Shown here: positions 22,591 through 34,379 of the stretch, piece by piece
Position numbering within the stretch: the stretch's first letter is position 1
Layout of the letters: every line of letters begins with the position of its first letter
Origin: Adiantum capillus-veneris
Lineage: Eukaryota > Streptophyta > Polypodiopsida > Polypodiales > Pteridaceae
DNA: 64,000 nucleotides
Direction of reading: 5' to 3'
Assembly (NCBI GenBank): GCA_014529385.2
Contig: CM043944.1
Location: forward strand, 87,509,884-87,573,883
Position numbers and translations under genes: made by a program
The notes under the pieces: model-generated
Told to the model about the DNA's origin: nothing
The model's input: the letters and a program-made list of their open reading frames with translations, nothing else
Database searches by the model: none

Positions 22591-22934
22591 GAAAGAAGAA
22601 ATGACTGCAGCATTTCGGTCTCATAAATCTCTATAGACATGATCGCAATAAGGATTAGTTAATCCGGCATCAGTGAGGTCCGGGATGGATCTAGATGCGA
22701 TTACTAAATACGTTGCTCGCAGTCATGGTCTAAGATTTGGAATGAATTTTTCTGTTATTGATTTGTCATGTGATGTCATGTGTAGTGATGTGATTGTCGT
22801 CTTTGTACATGTACTAGATGTGTCGTGTCTAGTGCGTCAGTACTTAGAGTCAATGTCTACCGAAATGGTTTATGGCCTCTGTCTGTTTTGCAGGCATAAT
22901 CAAGGGCGATTACAATTCTTTCAAGAGGAGGGTA
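22591..22934 (+). other. 3' untranslated region and polypurine tract of element D
   Basis: Noncoding sequence between the truncated RT and the 3' LTR, with repeated tgatgt(c/g) words. The polypurine tract aagaggaggg is at about 22,923-22,932. Its wording (gggcgattacaattctttcaagaggagggta) resembles the same region of element A before its 3' LTR, supporting common ancestry of the two families. Confidence 0.55.
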
Positions 22935-23610
22935 TGTCACAAACTGATGGCGTGGCATGACCACTTATGCGGTTTGGATGTGATGGTCAAATAATTCATA
23001 AAGATCACGGTTCATATCCTAGATTAGACAAGGATAGTGATGTGAATGTGATTTTGATTGTTGAGTGACTTGTGTCTTTGTGTTAGAGCATGGATTGAAG
23101 TGGTCAAATGCATGTAGGCACAAAGTCACTGTCTACTGAGCTATTCTGTCTACTGTCTGTCTGGAGGCACAATCGAGGGAGAATGCTCCTCTTAAAAGAG
23201 TGTTTTTTTTTTTTTTCTTGTTGGGGGGGGGACGATGCCGCAAAAGCAATGATGTGGCACTCAAATCTCAGCCACAGAGAGAGATCGCAGAGATGGCATG
23301 GCACTGACCGTACAGACGTTCACGTGACCTCCATAATTTGCGGCTCACTGACGTGGCAGCTTCTACACAAAAAGCTGGAGAGTTTTTGGGGCACTTATTT
23401 TTAGTAGAGCTTTTGGATCAGCGCCAGTTTTTTGGTTTAGATGCTTTTGGGCCTGGTGCCTTTAAATATGAGCCTAGGGAGTCGACTCTGGCAGATCAGT
23501 GTGTGGTCACACAGGGTAGAGCGATTCCCCGGCACTCACTCTGTACTTCTCAATATAAAAAGAAGGCACTTACTCTGTACTTCTCAATATAAAAAGAAGT
23601 TCCAAAAGGT
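22935..23610 (+). mobile_element. 3' LTR of element D, rearranged
   Basis: It starts TGTCACAAACTGATGGCGTGGCATGACCACTTA, as the B LTR does. An unmatched stretch follows (about 22,975-23,260) with a second purine-rich block and a poly-T/poly-G run at 23,203-23,231. LTR-like sequence then resumes (accgtacagacg, gcttttggatcag, ttaaatatgagcc). A 34-bp unit ending ctcaatataaaaagaag is duplicated at about 23,540-23,600. The LTR end (gtttattaca) is not found, so the right border is approximate. Confidence 0.6.
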
Positions 23611-23966
23611 TCCAATGCATACCTCTCTATGTAATGGCAAGAGTAGGATGCATCCACTCCCCTGAACTCTTGCCATTCATGTGCTGAGAGAGAGAGTCAT
23701 TGATAGATTCCACATAAAGTATCTACCTAAGAGGCATATAAACAGAAAAGAAAAAGGTGGCGAAGCTTCCAAGCACCATGAGCCATGAATTACAAAAGAT
23801 GTCCATCATCATCACATACATAAGAAAAGCTCAATAACATGAGACTTCAAAAAGTGTAATAAAAATTATGATGTCCAACATCCTCACCCTTAGTGTGACT
23901 TGATCAAAAACTAGCTCATAGAAAAACATGAACTGTGGAGAGAGGGCCTAAAGAGGACTAACTTAC
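23611..23966 (-). other. start of UPF2 intron 6
   Basis: Unique-looking noncoding DNA between the last visible UPF2 donor and the rearranged LTR of D. It contains no reading frame resembling the next UPF2 exon. A 12-base inverted repeat (ggcaagagtagg... / ...gaactcttgcc) is present near 23,636-23,675. Confidence 0.6.
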
Positions 23967-25549
23967 GAGGAAACACTTCGAAAGAGCTGATCATAAGATT
24001 TTCTAAGCCTTTCATAGGCAGAAGCATTCTCTTCACTGAGTTCACCCTTTGCATTCAGCATACGCATATTCTCATGCTCCAACTGTCGCAACGTCTGTTT
24101 GGACCACACAAAAATGGCAGAAATGAGCATGCCATTAACTTAGATTAAGCACAACCTTTCCAGGCATCGTGAAGGGCCATGGCCATTAACATATACGGAA
24201 GCAAGAACTCAAAAAGAGTGCAAGATTCGCAACATCACTGTAGGAGGAATGAAAACATAATTTACCGAGTGCTCAGAATGTAAAAGGTCCACAACTCCAT
24301 CATAGAATGACTGAAATAACTTCTTTAAAAGCTTCTTGTGATCAGCAGTAATGTTTAGCTCCTTATAAAGCTGCAAATTGCAAAAGATGTAACAAGCCAA
24401 TATGCACGGCATGTACAAGTTGATTGTATGCACACAACCAGTAACAATGGCAAATATGCTTATATACACCAGACTGATTACCTCCTCTTGTGGATCATTC
24501 CCTAACAGAGGCAGACCAAGAAAAACCCTCCCTTGCCGAGCAAAACTGACAAGTAGTGTTAAATTTGTTTGTACATTGTCGCGATCCCGAAGTACATCTG
24601 TACTGCAAAGGTCTCTGATTATGCTTACAAAGACACTCGTATCGTCAAAGACACCACATATGTAGAGCTCCACCAGAAGTTTCAAAGTACTGCGTTTCTT
24701 CAGAGCTCGATAGCTTTTATCCCCATCAGGCTCTTCAACAGTTTTCCCAGGAAAAAAAGTCTTCAACAGCCCTTGCAATAAAGTTGGAGAGAAATCCTTG
24801 TACCTTTGATGAAGTATGGAACATATCTTTGAAAAAAACAATAATGGACTAGATAAGGCAAACTCAACTCAATCTCAATATCAAAGAAGAAGCAAAAGGC
24901 ATTACCTCCGCAAAGCACAACTCTACAAATAAAACAAGATAACTGGATTTACATGCAGAGCTTCAGACAAGTTCAACAGGCAAAATCACCTGAACAGCTG
25001 CATTGATGTCGGAGCTCTTAAGTTTTGCCTCACAAATGGCTGCAACAGCTTCACTAACAAATTTACTCAAATTCACTGCCTTTAAATCCTCTAAAAGACC
25101 ATCCTTCAGCTCCTCATTGATTTGCTTCAGCTTTTTTATTACAGCAGTGTTGCGCTTGATACTAGGATCAAGAGTCCTTAAAAAGCTTACATCTGCACCA
25201 AAAAGGCAGCAGAATAATAATTTTCTATTACTCTTACAAAGCCACAAAAGAACAACAGAAGTGAACAAAACAAAAATTCCAACAAATTCCCTACGACAGA
25301 ACCTGGTCTTTCAGGAGACAGATTAGACAGACGTAATGCCCGTTTCGCCTCTATATGTTTCCTTACTTCCTCTTGCCGAGCCATGGCGTCCTGTCAACAA
25401 AATCCGAATACAGAACAGCTTAGCATTCGACCAGACTGAGAGCTTCGAAAAAGCAACAAACCGATACAGACGAAAGGGACAAGCAATTTGATAATTGCGC
25501 GCACAGAAGCGACAAAAGCAAGGAGAGAACTCACCTCCTCGCACTCCAT
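23967..25549 (-). CDS. UPF2: UPF2 nonsense-mediated decay factor, exons 1-6 (5' part)
   Basis: UPF2 bridges UPF1 and UPF3 in nonsense-mediated mRNA decay, in the cytoplasm and around the nuclear envelope. Six minus-strand coding exons: 25,549-25,535 (MECEE), 25,390-25,303, 25,192-24,990, 24,826-24,482, 24,370-24,266 and 24,094-23,967. All have GT/AG borders, and phases join without a break over 884 bases (294 codons plus 2). Motifs recalled from plant UPF2 include FLRTLDPSIKRNTAVIKKLK, NLSKFVSEAVAAICEAKLKS, KKRSTLKLLVELY, TNLTLLVSFARQGR and NAKGELSE, covering the first MIF4G domain. The start is set by ATG plus a perfect gtgagt donor. The last donor (gtaagt, 23,966) is intact, but no further exon lies in the window. 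Plant UPF2 has roughly 1,100-1,200 residues, so about three quarters are missing. Confidence 0.93.
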
Positions 25550-25720
25550 CTTCGGTCGAGCAGTCTGTTCTGGTACTAAATCAGCCCAAATTTTATGCGC
25601 CGCGCACGTCACACGGTCGAGCCGACGTCGGCAAAAGCAAAACCTACGTGGAGGTGACTTGGCAAGAGTTTTACAAGGATTCAACTCTCACTTAAATTAC
25701 TACCCTACATAATGGCTTGC
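25550..25720 (-). promoter_or_regulatory. UPF2 upstream region / 5' UTR
   Basis: The 170 bases upstream of the UPF2 ATG are GC-richer than their surroundings. Read on the gene strand they hold ACGT-core motifs typical of plant bZIP binding sites (CCGACGTCGG at about 25,622-25,631, TGACGTGCGC at about 25,602-25,611) and an AT-rich cataaaatt. The LINE 5' end begins just beyond, so the native promoter is at most a few hundred bases. Transcription start is not determined. Confidence 0.4.
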
Positions 25721-26026
25721 GTATGGGTCGAAATTGCTACCTATTCATTAATTTGACGTCGAGATTCTCTCTTGTTAGCCTGAAAAAACTGAAGCCTCCC
25801 CTCTCTCACATGTCCCCACGGCATGCTTCTTTAGTTGCTGATCTATCAACCCCCCTCGTTTTCGCTATCCCGATACCATCACCTCTTGCACCGTGTAGAC
25901 AAACCAGGGTTCTGGCGCCTACCTTGCGCACTTCCGACCTAGCTTCCAAATACACCTGTAGCCTCCCCTGCAGAAACACAAGAGGGGCATGGCGCTATTG
26001 CAGTCTGGGCTCGTCCTGCACAAACC

Positions 26027-26116
26027 ATGAGTGGCACAGATGCTCTCTCTCTCTCTCTCTCCCCCATGGCTTTGAATCCATACTTCTGCGCAGGGAGCAC
26101 TCTCATGAAACATGAT

Positions 26117-26161
<45 letters not shown>

Positions 26162-27004
26162 ACATCATCTACAACAACGGAAGCAATGATCATGGCTTAC
26201 TTGATCTCGTTACAAGAAACCGTCAACAAACAAGGTGAAGAGTTGCGCGCACTTGCAATGGAGAATGGTACTTTAAGAGTTCTCGTTGTGGAGAATGAGC
26301 ACCTCAAGAAGGTTCTTGAAATGCAAACAACACGCTTGATGCATCTTGAGAATGAAGTTCAAAAATGTAAACGCTCTCTTGTTGACATGAATGTATTGAA
26401 AGAGCGCTCGAGCAAAGTTGAGAGTGATCATGTATTGAAAGAGGAAACAATAGATACAATACGACATGATGTATGTGAGATGAGAAATGCATCCAAATCA
26501 TGGGCTGATATATGTAAGGATAATGTGGTTTCTACATCTCCTATCACGCAAACCGTTGTCCAAGCAAAGAATGTAGAGAATGTGGACACTCAAGAATTGC
26601 ACGAACGACAAAAACGCTCAAAGAACATCGTCATTCGTGGAATCAAGGAGGAAAGCATGGAAACACCCCAATCTCTTGCAGTTGCTATTGAAGAGTTTTT
26701 TGCTACACACTTTGGCATGTCAAGAATCATGGCTTATGGTGCACATCGAGTTGGAAAACAAGGAGTCCCTCGCTCGGGAGAAAGACCTATTGTATGTACC
26801 ATGGCTGATGAGGTAAAGAGAAAGATCATCCTTGACAATGGTTGGATCTACCTCAAAGGAACAGGTTGTAATGTATATGAGGATCGCACTATTATGCAAC
26901 AAAATGTACGTCGCAAACCATATGAGGAAAGAAGCAAGAAGGTTAAGGTATCACCTCAAGAAGAAAAGCCACTGAAGGAGGATGCAAGTCCACCCAACAA
27001 ATAG
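26027..27004 (+). CDS. LINE ORF1 protein (coiled coil plus RRM-like)
   Basis: 325 codons, open. The first 50 residues come largely from CT microsatellite (serine-leucine repeats), so a start at the ATG at 26,186 (MIMAYLISLQETVNKQ) is more plausible. A leucine/glutamate-rich coiled coil covers about residues 55-125. A domain beginning KNIVIRGIKEES and continuing AYGAHRVGK, RPIVCTMADEVKRKIIL follows; this is the pattern of the RRM-like nucleic-acid-binding part of L1-type ORF1 proteins. A lysine-rich tail ends the protein. It would bind LINE RNA in a ribonucleoprotein particle. ORF2 starts seven bases after the stop. Confidence 0.8.
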
Positions 27005-27010
27005 GGACAC

Positions 27011-30000
27011 ATGATCTATGAGACCAACTCACGCTTGCGAATAAGCTTTTGGAATTGTAACGGGTATCCATGGAATGCGGGAATTGGCATTGATGAGCTT
27101 ACCAATGACTCCGATGTGATACTTCTTGTCGAAACATGGGAGCATGATGCGCAACGAATTCTTGGATTGACAAATACGATGTGCATTCTTTGATGTGGGC
27201 CAAAAATGCAAAGCAACGAAGAGGCCAAGGAGGCGTAGCATGTATGACCAAAAAGGGTTTGAAAGATGTTTCCATTGTCAAAGAAGATAAGTATAAACGC
27301 TACTTATGGTTGAAAATCAGCCCACCAAATGGTCAAGTCATGTTTGTGGCCGGTTGCTACATTCCTCACTATGACTCCAACTTTTATGCTTGCTTGAATA
27401 TGGATAGAGATCAGCCCTTTGTTGAACTAGAGGAAGACATTGCTCATTACAAGGATCAAGGTGAAGTCATTGTTTTTGGAGACATGAATGCTCGCACAAA
27501 TATGCTACAACACGACACACAACAAGTAGACATGCCGCATGTCTCAAGAAGAATGGATGACTCATATATGTATAGTCGAAGTTCTAATGATGCAAAAGAA
27601 GTGGATCACTATGGAAAGTCACTTCTACATATGTGCAATAGTACCGGAATGCTCATTGCAAATGGTGTATATCTATGGCAAGGCACCAATGACTTTACAT
27701 GTAGAAAGCACAACGGTGCTAGCGTGATTGACTATATGTTGTTCTCGGAAGCCACTCTAGAATGCATACAAAGCTTTACACTTGGTGAATGGAATCCGGA
27801 ATCGGATCATAGGATGTTATGTATTGACCTCAAGTGTGGTAAACGGCCCGAGCATGTAGCCTCCAATCATGATGTGAATCATTTGTACCTACGTCTAGAC
27901 TTCAAACGAGCACTTATATATGCTGATATGGTGGACGAAATGTTAAGCATGATAGAGCATCAAGAGAGCCCAACATTAGAATACAAGTGGAAAGTTTTCA
28001 AAGAAGTAATTTTCTCTTGTGCGAAGGAATGCTTTTCGGTGAAACACATGTCTTGCAAAAGGTCTTAGAAGGGTAGCACCAAGAAGAAATGGTTTGACAT
28101 GGAATGTAGTCAAGCCCGAAAACACTTGCTAAGATTGGATGCAATCAAAGACAAGGAAGTTTACTTGGAATGTTCACACACATACAAAGCACTTGTTCAA
28201 AAGAAGAGGAGAAGGTGGGAAGTCAAAAAACAACTTCTTTTAGCACAAGAGAAAGCACATGCATGTAGCAAGTTTTGACAAAATCTAAAAGGCAAGCGCG
28301 TTGAGAGCTTTGGTGACTTGACTCTTGAGGATATGTATATGCATTGTAAGAATCTCTATGAGCAACCCAATGTTGATAAGATGGAGTGTTGTAGCTCCCT
28401 TCCGTTTATGTCTCCCTTCTTTACCATTGAAGATGTATGCCGCGCGCTTGAGAAACTTGCTACTCGTAAGGCAGGTGACCTTCAAGGTGTCAAGGCTGAA
28501 ATGATTAAATGGACAAGCAAGAAAACACGATATTGGATATGCGATATGTTTAACTTTGCACTTCAGTATGGCATGCCTCATGATTGGAGTGCAAATTGGA
28601 TCAAACCTTTACACAAAGGAGGAGATGTAAACAATGTGAACAACTATCGCACTATAATGGTTGGTTCTTTAATGGCAAAGTTATTTGGATGTATCATGGA
28701 GATGAAGATAAGTGAATGGGCTGAAAAGAATGGCAAACGTGCACTTGGCCAAGCAGGTTTTCGAAAGCATCATAGCACTATTGATCACCTTGTCACTCTT
28801 CGAGTTCTTATGGAAGCGTCTCGATTGAAAGGAAAAAAGTTGTATTGTTGCTTTGTGGATTTCAAGAAAGCTTTTGACATGGTACCGCGAGGAAATCTTT
28901 GGAGACGTATGCAAAGCCTTCAAGTGTCGAGAGAATTTATGCATGCAGTCTTTCGCATCTACCAAAAAGTGATATGTCGATTACGTATGGGAGATAGAAT
29001 TTCAGATTTTTTTGCAAGCACTATTGGTGTCAAACAAGGATGCCCACTTTCCCCAACCCTCTTTGGGCTACTCATTGATGAATTGGAATGCATGGTTCTT
29101 GACTTTATGCAGCAAGAAGGCATAGAAGAGGTTAAGATTGGAAATGCGGTGATCATGCTTTTGCTTTATGCCGATGATGTAGTGCTCTTGGCACATACCT
29201 TAGAAGATGCACAAAAGCTTATGAGTGTCTTGGAACGCTTTTGCCTACATAGCGGGCTGATCGTGAATGGATCCAAAACCAAGGTTATGCTTGTAAAGAC
29301 CCTCAATGATGAAAATCCATGCATTGTATATAACAATGAGAAACTTGAAGTGGTAGATCACTTCAAGTACCTTGGCCTTGAGGTTCCATCCAATCATAAA
29401 TGGAAGGATTGTGCAATGCGTCGCTTGGAAGCCGGAAAGAGGGCCTATTATGCATTTGAGAACATGTGCAATGTAGGAGAGATCAAGTGTTGGGCTCTCA
29501 AAAAGTACCTCTTTGACACATTGGTGACATCGGTGCTTCTTTATGGAGTGGAGGTGTGGGGTGGAAGCATCGGGAAGTCTGCTTGGAAAGAGTTTGAGAA
29601 TGTCCAAAAGTGTTTTCTCACCAACTTTCTCCAAGTCAAGACACAAACACCCTACATGCTCTTACTTCTTGAGTCCGGATTGCTTCCCATTGAGGTCTTG
29701 GGCATGCAAAGGGTTGTGGAGTACATGCGTAAGACACAACGTAGCCCTTTGCATCGACTTCCTAGAATCGCATATGAAGCAAGTCAAATGGTTCAAAAGA
29801 CATGCAAGAGCAAAATACTAAGTTCGGGGTGGATGCTTGATATCAAGAAATGGTTTGGAAGATGGGATGCATGTCACTCGGTCAAGGATGCGTCGATCAA
29901 CTCCCAAGTTAATGAGGCCTTCTTACAACGCCAATGTATCACGGCTTGGGAGAAATCCGGAGGTTCTCGCTTCAGCCATTACACCACACACGTTGCCCCA

Positions 30001-30390
30001 AACTACAAATCTCTCTTCTTCTCGAAACGAGGTAACCGAACCCATTCCTACATCCTTGAGCCCATCCCGTTGAGTGCGATCCGCACCATTGCCTCCATTC
30101 GTCTTAGCTCCCATTCTCTACGCTGCGAGATAGGACGTTGGGGCTCTGGCAAGGAGTGTCATCGACTTTGCACCTTATGCCCTCATCAAGTGCGAGAGAG
30201 TGAGTACCACACACTACTTGAGTGCTCAGCTTTTGACCACATTAGGTCCTCTTTTCCCCATATATTCAGCCATGATCTCTCCCTACATACCTTCCTCTCC
30301 CAACCACGATGTGGACTCTCTATTGCGACGCTCATTTCAGCCATTTTTGAGCATCGAGAGTCACTTATGAACTCCACTCACACCACGTGA
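27011..30390 (+). pseudogene. LINE ORF2: endonuclease, reverse transcriptase, zinc motif
   Basis: The APE-type endonuclease starts RISFWNCNGYPWN, with LLVETWE, VFGDMNAR and ESDHRMLCIDL (catalytic N, E, D, H-type positions). RT has CFVDFKKAFDMVPR, GVKQGCPLSPTLFGL and the catalytic LYADDVVLLAH (about 29,165). The C-terminus has CTLCPHQVRESEYHTLLEC, the Cx2C...HxxxxC motif of LINE ORF2. Breaks: a one-base loss near 27,171 shifts the frame inside the endonuclease, and in-frame stops occur at 28,066 (TAG) and 28,276 (TGA). From 28,318 to 30,390 (690 codons) it is open. It supplies nicking and target-primed reverse transcription; this copy is inactive. Confidence 0.88.
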
Positions 30391-30437
30391 CATGTTCATT
30401 TGGTCCCATAGGTCATATTTGACCTCCCAGGACGATA

Positions 30438-30442
<5 letters not shown>

Positions 30443-30503
<61 letters not shown>
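30443..30503. repeat. CT microsatellite at LINE 3' end
   Basis: About 30 uninterrupted CT units follow the 53-base LINE 3' UTR. Some LINEs end in a simple repeat rather than poly(A); whether this run is the tail or lies beside the insertion cannot be decided from one copy. Confidence 0.85.
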
Positions 30504-30505
<2 letters not shown>

Positions 30506-30820
30506 CTTTGTCCTCACAAAGAGAAACTTCCTCCCTCTCTCTATCTCCTACACATGTAAATTCCCTTCATCACACCTGCAACGCATGGGAGTTGCACTCT
30601 ATGCTCCGGGCTTCCTCTGTTGTGCGAGAAACAACTTCCAACTTGTGGCTCTGCTCTACATCAATCCCTGCACAGAGAGCATTGATCCCCCCTCCTTTCA
30701 TCATGTGTGTCGTAAGCTCCCAACTGTCTCGGAGGACTGTTTGCAGCAACTCGAAATCACAAAAACACTGTCCGATTTTCTCCGTCTTCCCCTCGCCGCA
30801 ACAAATGGTATCTCCCTTAC

Positions 30821-30822
<2 letters not shown>
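30504..30822. other. spacer between CT microsatellites, no supported gene
   Basis: The open frames here are extended by the neighbouring CT/GA repeats and show no recognisable domain. Confidence 0.5.

Positions 30823-30904
<82 letters not shown>
30823..30904. repeat. C run plus long CT microsatellite
   Basis: About ten C residues are followed by 36 CT units. The paired plus- and minus-strand frames across it (SLSLSL / EREREREREE) are microsatellite translations. Confidence 0.9.
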
Positions 30905-30907
<3 letters not shown>

Positions 30908-32150
30908 CGTGTCATTCCCTCTTGAGTGCAACTCTCCTCGTTGGATAGATCTTTAAGGCCTCTTGAGATAGTTTCCCATGACGTTAAAATATTCTTCTCT
31001 TCTCCCTCCAACTTCTCATGAGCATGTGCATAGATTCCCACTAATCAAGCAGGTTAAAAAAACTTTGGCACCTGTCATCAGCGCTAGAGACGGCGATGCG
31101 CTCAATGTGTTGTGTGCTCGTCATCATGCATGCACACTAGTGCTCAGGAAGATTCATTTTTCCAAACTTACAAAATTCCTTGAATCTACCAAGAGGAAAT
31201 TTTTAAAAATCAGGTTATTTTTTTGGGTTTTTGTAGTATTTTTATCTATCTTGGGACAAAATTTCTCCTTTTCCTCTTGCTGTCAAACTGGAATTTTTGA
31301 AATTGAAAACGACACGATATTAAGCTGAGACACATTTTTTCTCGAATACTAATACACACCTGTCGCTCACACGAACCCAAGTCCCTCCCCCTCCCTTTCC
31401 CTTTTCTTTAAAAATCCCAATTCCTTTTGCTTTGCAAAAGCATCTTGCTAGATTCCTACAAAAAGAAATGAAAAAAATTATTGTAGGGACATACTAGTAG
31501 GCTTGATAATAAACTACCTCGATACCTGCCAAGATTCCGCGCTGCTTACCACTTAGGAGATTGTTGTCATATCCTCATAAAAAGGAAGACGGGAGACGGT
31601 GGACTCAAACACATCACCATCATACAAATAGCCTTCTGATGATATGACGTAACCAACCAAGCAGCTATGTCGAGGTGCTCCGAAACGGCAACTCATGTAT
31701 TAAAAAAATATTGCAAGCGGTCCTCCTTCTGCTCTGCCCACAACACTGAAATGCGCATCCCATGCCATGCCCGTCTCGCCTTGCTCGCACACCCACCTGT
31801 TTGACTGTCGCACTGCCATTTGGGTGCTCGTCGTGCATTTCTAGGCTACTACGCCACTTGCGACCAGTATTTTCTGAGATTCGGCTTATTAAGCCTTTTT
31901 CCAAAATGGGTACGACATACTGGCTTGCGTGAAATTAAATTCACGCATTACTTAGATTCCCCCAATCCCCAACCCACCTTCGAAACTACCTGCCCTCGAC
32001 CTCGGCACTATCTCCCAACTCCTCTCTCGTCCTCACCTCGCGATCCAACACCTACTCCTTGCCTCCATCGCTCTCTCACAACACCTACTCCCTGCCTCCA
32101 TCGCCTCCTACACCGTAATTGCTTGCATAGGAGAGATAGAGAGAGCTCCT

Positions 32151-32181
<31 letters not shown>

Positions 32182-32734
32182 GATGTAGCGGTCATGGCTT
32201 GCATGATCAACTAGTATTTTGTCCCTTCCACTTTATCAGTGGATTCTTCAATGTGGGCCTCATTTTCAATTATGGAGTGGCCATGCTCATGTTACGTAAA
32301 TGGTGCTATGAATTTTGGGTATCATCAATATCACCCTCTAACTTTACTAAAAAAATATACCGCTGGGTTAGTGCTTCTCTATGGTTTGAGTGAGGTGGTC
32401 GGTTGCTTGGATCCTTGCCATGTTGGTGGTGGTGCTCATGCTCATCTTTGGATGTGCTTGGGTGGCAAACACTGCTTCTTGGCCTAGCCTCAATCATCTA
32501 CACCAAAGCAAGAAGTTAGTATTAAGCCCCCAACCCTACTAGCTTGCTCAAGTCCAACGCTTCCAGCCACCCCAAACATGTATGATCCATGCAAAATATA
32601 CTTCCATATGATTGCTCCCACAACTTATAAAAAATAGTGGTACATGTCTACTTTCCTTAGCATCCTCGTAGATTTCTATCACAATCCTCCCCCTAGAGAG
32701 AGAGAGAAAAGAACTTAGGGAGAGCTTTCTGCTG
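30905..32734. other. intergenic region without supported gene
   Basis: No coding domain, LTR ends or structural RNA seen. A GC-leaning block lies at 31,960-32,130 with a near-direct repeat (cacctactccttgcctccatcgctctctcacaa / cacctactccctgcctccatcgcctcctacac, about 32,047-32,115), then a CG/CA simple repeat (gcgcgcgcacacac) at 32,153-32,180. A gagagagagaaaag tract at 32,695-32,710 precedes the copia remnant. Confidence 0.5.
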
Positions 32735-33604
32735 CAATCTTGAAGCAATCTCCTCATGCTTGGTATGAGAAGGCTAACACTCATTTGGTCAAACGAGGCT
32801 TTCATAATAGTCCAACAGAGGGTGATGTACTTCTCATTGTGGTTCTTTATGTGGATGATTTGCTGATCACTGAACCAAATGAGAGACGTATTGCCGAATT
32901 TAAGGCTGATTTGAATGCTACTTTCAAAATAAAATATTTGGGGTTGTTGCATCATTACTTGGGTATACAGTTTAAGCACTGTGATGGTAATATTGCCTTG
33001 TGTTAGAAACATTACATAGAGACATTACTATGTAAGTTTGGACTTGAGGATTGCAAACCTATTGCCACTCCCATGGAAAGAGGTTTGAAACTGAGTCTTC
33101 ATGATCCTGTTGATGTGACTCTTTACCAAACTGCTGTTGGTTGCCTCGTTATGTAAGCAACACGAGGCCGGATATTCAGTTTGCAGTCTCACAGGTCAAC
33201 AGATTTATGCATAGCCCAGTGTCTAAGCATTGGCAGACTGCCAAGAGGATTTCCGCTACTTGAGTGCCACTTTACATCTTGGCTTGTTTTATCCCAAGGG
33301 GGGATCATTGCCGCCAGACTTGCATGCTTTTTCGAAATCAAATTGGGATGGTTGTTTTGACACGCGAGTGTCCACAAGTGGTTTTTTTTTCATGCTTGGT
33401 AGTTCATGTATATCATGGTTGAGCAAGAAGCAACCTATTGTGGCCACTTCTAGTTGTGAGGCTGAGTACAGGGCAATCTTCACAGCTACGGTTGAGTGTG
33501 TATGGCTCAGACGCCTTATGGCTGATTTGGGTGTTGGATAGGACACTGCCAACACTATCTACATTGACAGTCAGAGCGCATTGGCAGTTGCGAGGAACCT
33601 AGTT
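32735..33604 (+). pseudogene. RT end and RNase H of Ty1/copia remnant N
   Basis: It opens in copia RT at LKQSPHAWYEK, with catalytic VVLYVDDLLIT (YVDD, about 32,847) and YLGLLHHYLGIQF. After a stop at 33,004 and a frameshift near 33,155, RNase H follows: SATLHLGLFYPKGG, SWLSKKQPIVATSSCEAEY, WLRRLMADLG and IYIDSQSALAVARN. It breaks at 33,604 against an LTR fragment. The RNase H is nearly identical to that of J at the window end. No 5' LTR, gag or integrase of N is present. Confidence 0.85.
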
Positions 33605-34321
33605 TGTAATGTAAATGGCCTATGAACTTTGAGAAGAGCGGAATTAAGAGAATTAGAGTGAGCATTTTTGTGAGATTACTTTGAGAACATAGAGGGTGAA
33701 CGTAATTGATGGTAGCAACATGAACATAGTACTTAATTAACTTGGCGTGAACAATACTTTTGCAAGAGAGAGAGTATTAGAGAACATGACAATAGTTGAG
33801 GACCGGATTTACTCGGAGCCGGTCCCCTCTCCAAAAGGCGTTTGTATTATGATTCTCCCATCAAGAGAGACTTGTTACAATACAATCTTTGTGTTCCTTG
33901 TGACCTTGGTGATGCTATGAAGATGGAAAGCTTCCATGCATCACGAGCATAACATAAACTTTGCAAAAAGCATTGACTATCCCAAGCCTCAGTCCCAAGG
34001 CCTCAAACACCTTCGAAGGTGGAGAGAGCGGGGAATGAGGGTAGGGAAGAGAAAGAAGAATCATCCATAGGAGAAAGAAATAGTTCCTCACTTATCATCA
34101 CTCTTCTTGCTTAGCATAGCATAATAGAATAGTAATGAAGATGAAGAAGATGGCAAGCTTAAGCATTGAAGCATGGCTCTTGGTTGGATTTGCATTCCAT
34201 AGCCAAGAGTGTTGGTGTATGCTCTCCACTTCTCAACAAGTTTGGAGAAGGAGATGGAGCTCTTGCACTTTGCACTCCACACAATGAGAGAATGTGTGTG
34301 TGTGTGTGTGTGTGTGTGTGA

Positions 34322-34379
<58 letters not shown>

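Larger units (their letters stand above)
25721..30503 (+). mobile_element. LINE (non-LTR retrotransposon), nearly full length
   Basis: It contains, in order, a 5' region, ORF1 (26,027-27,004), a 6-base gap, a broken ORF2 (27,011-30,390) with endonuclease, RT and a C-terminal zinc motif, and a short 3' UTR ending in a 60-base CT run. No LTRs flank it. The 5' border is approximate and I did not find a target duplication. It lies head to head with UPF2 just outside the gene's 5' end. Confidence 0.8.

Noticed and set aside
24402-24781. Plus-strand open frames within UPF2
   Set aside because: They are antisense to spliced UPF2 exons, which have strong family matches and correct splice borders.
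30508-30956. Open frames on both strands ending in long SL or RE repeats
   Set aside because: They are translations of the CT/GA microsatellite and have no independent coding signal.
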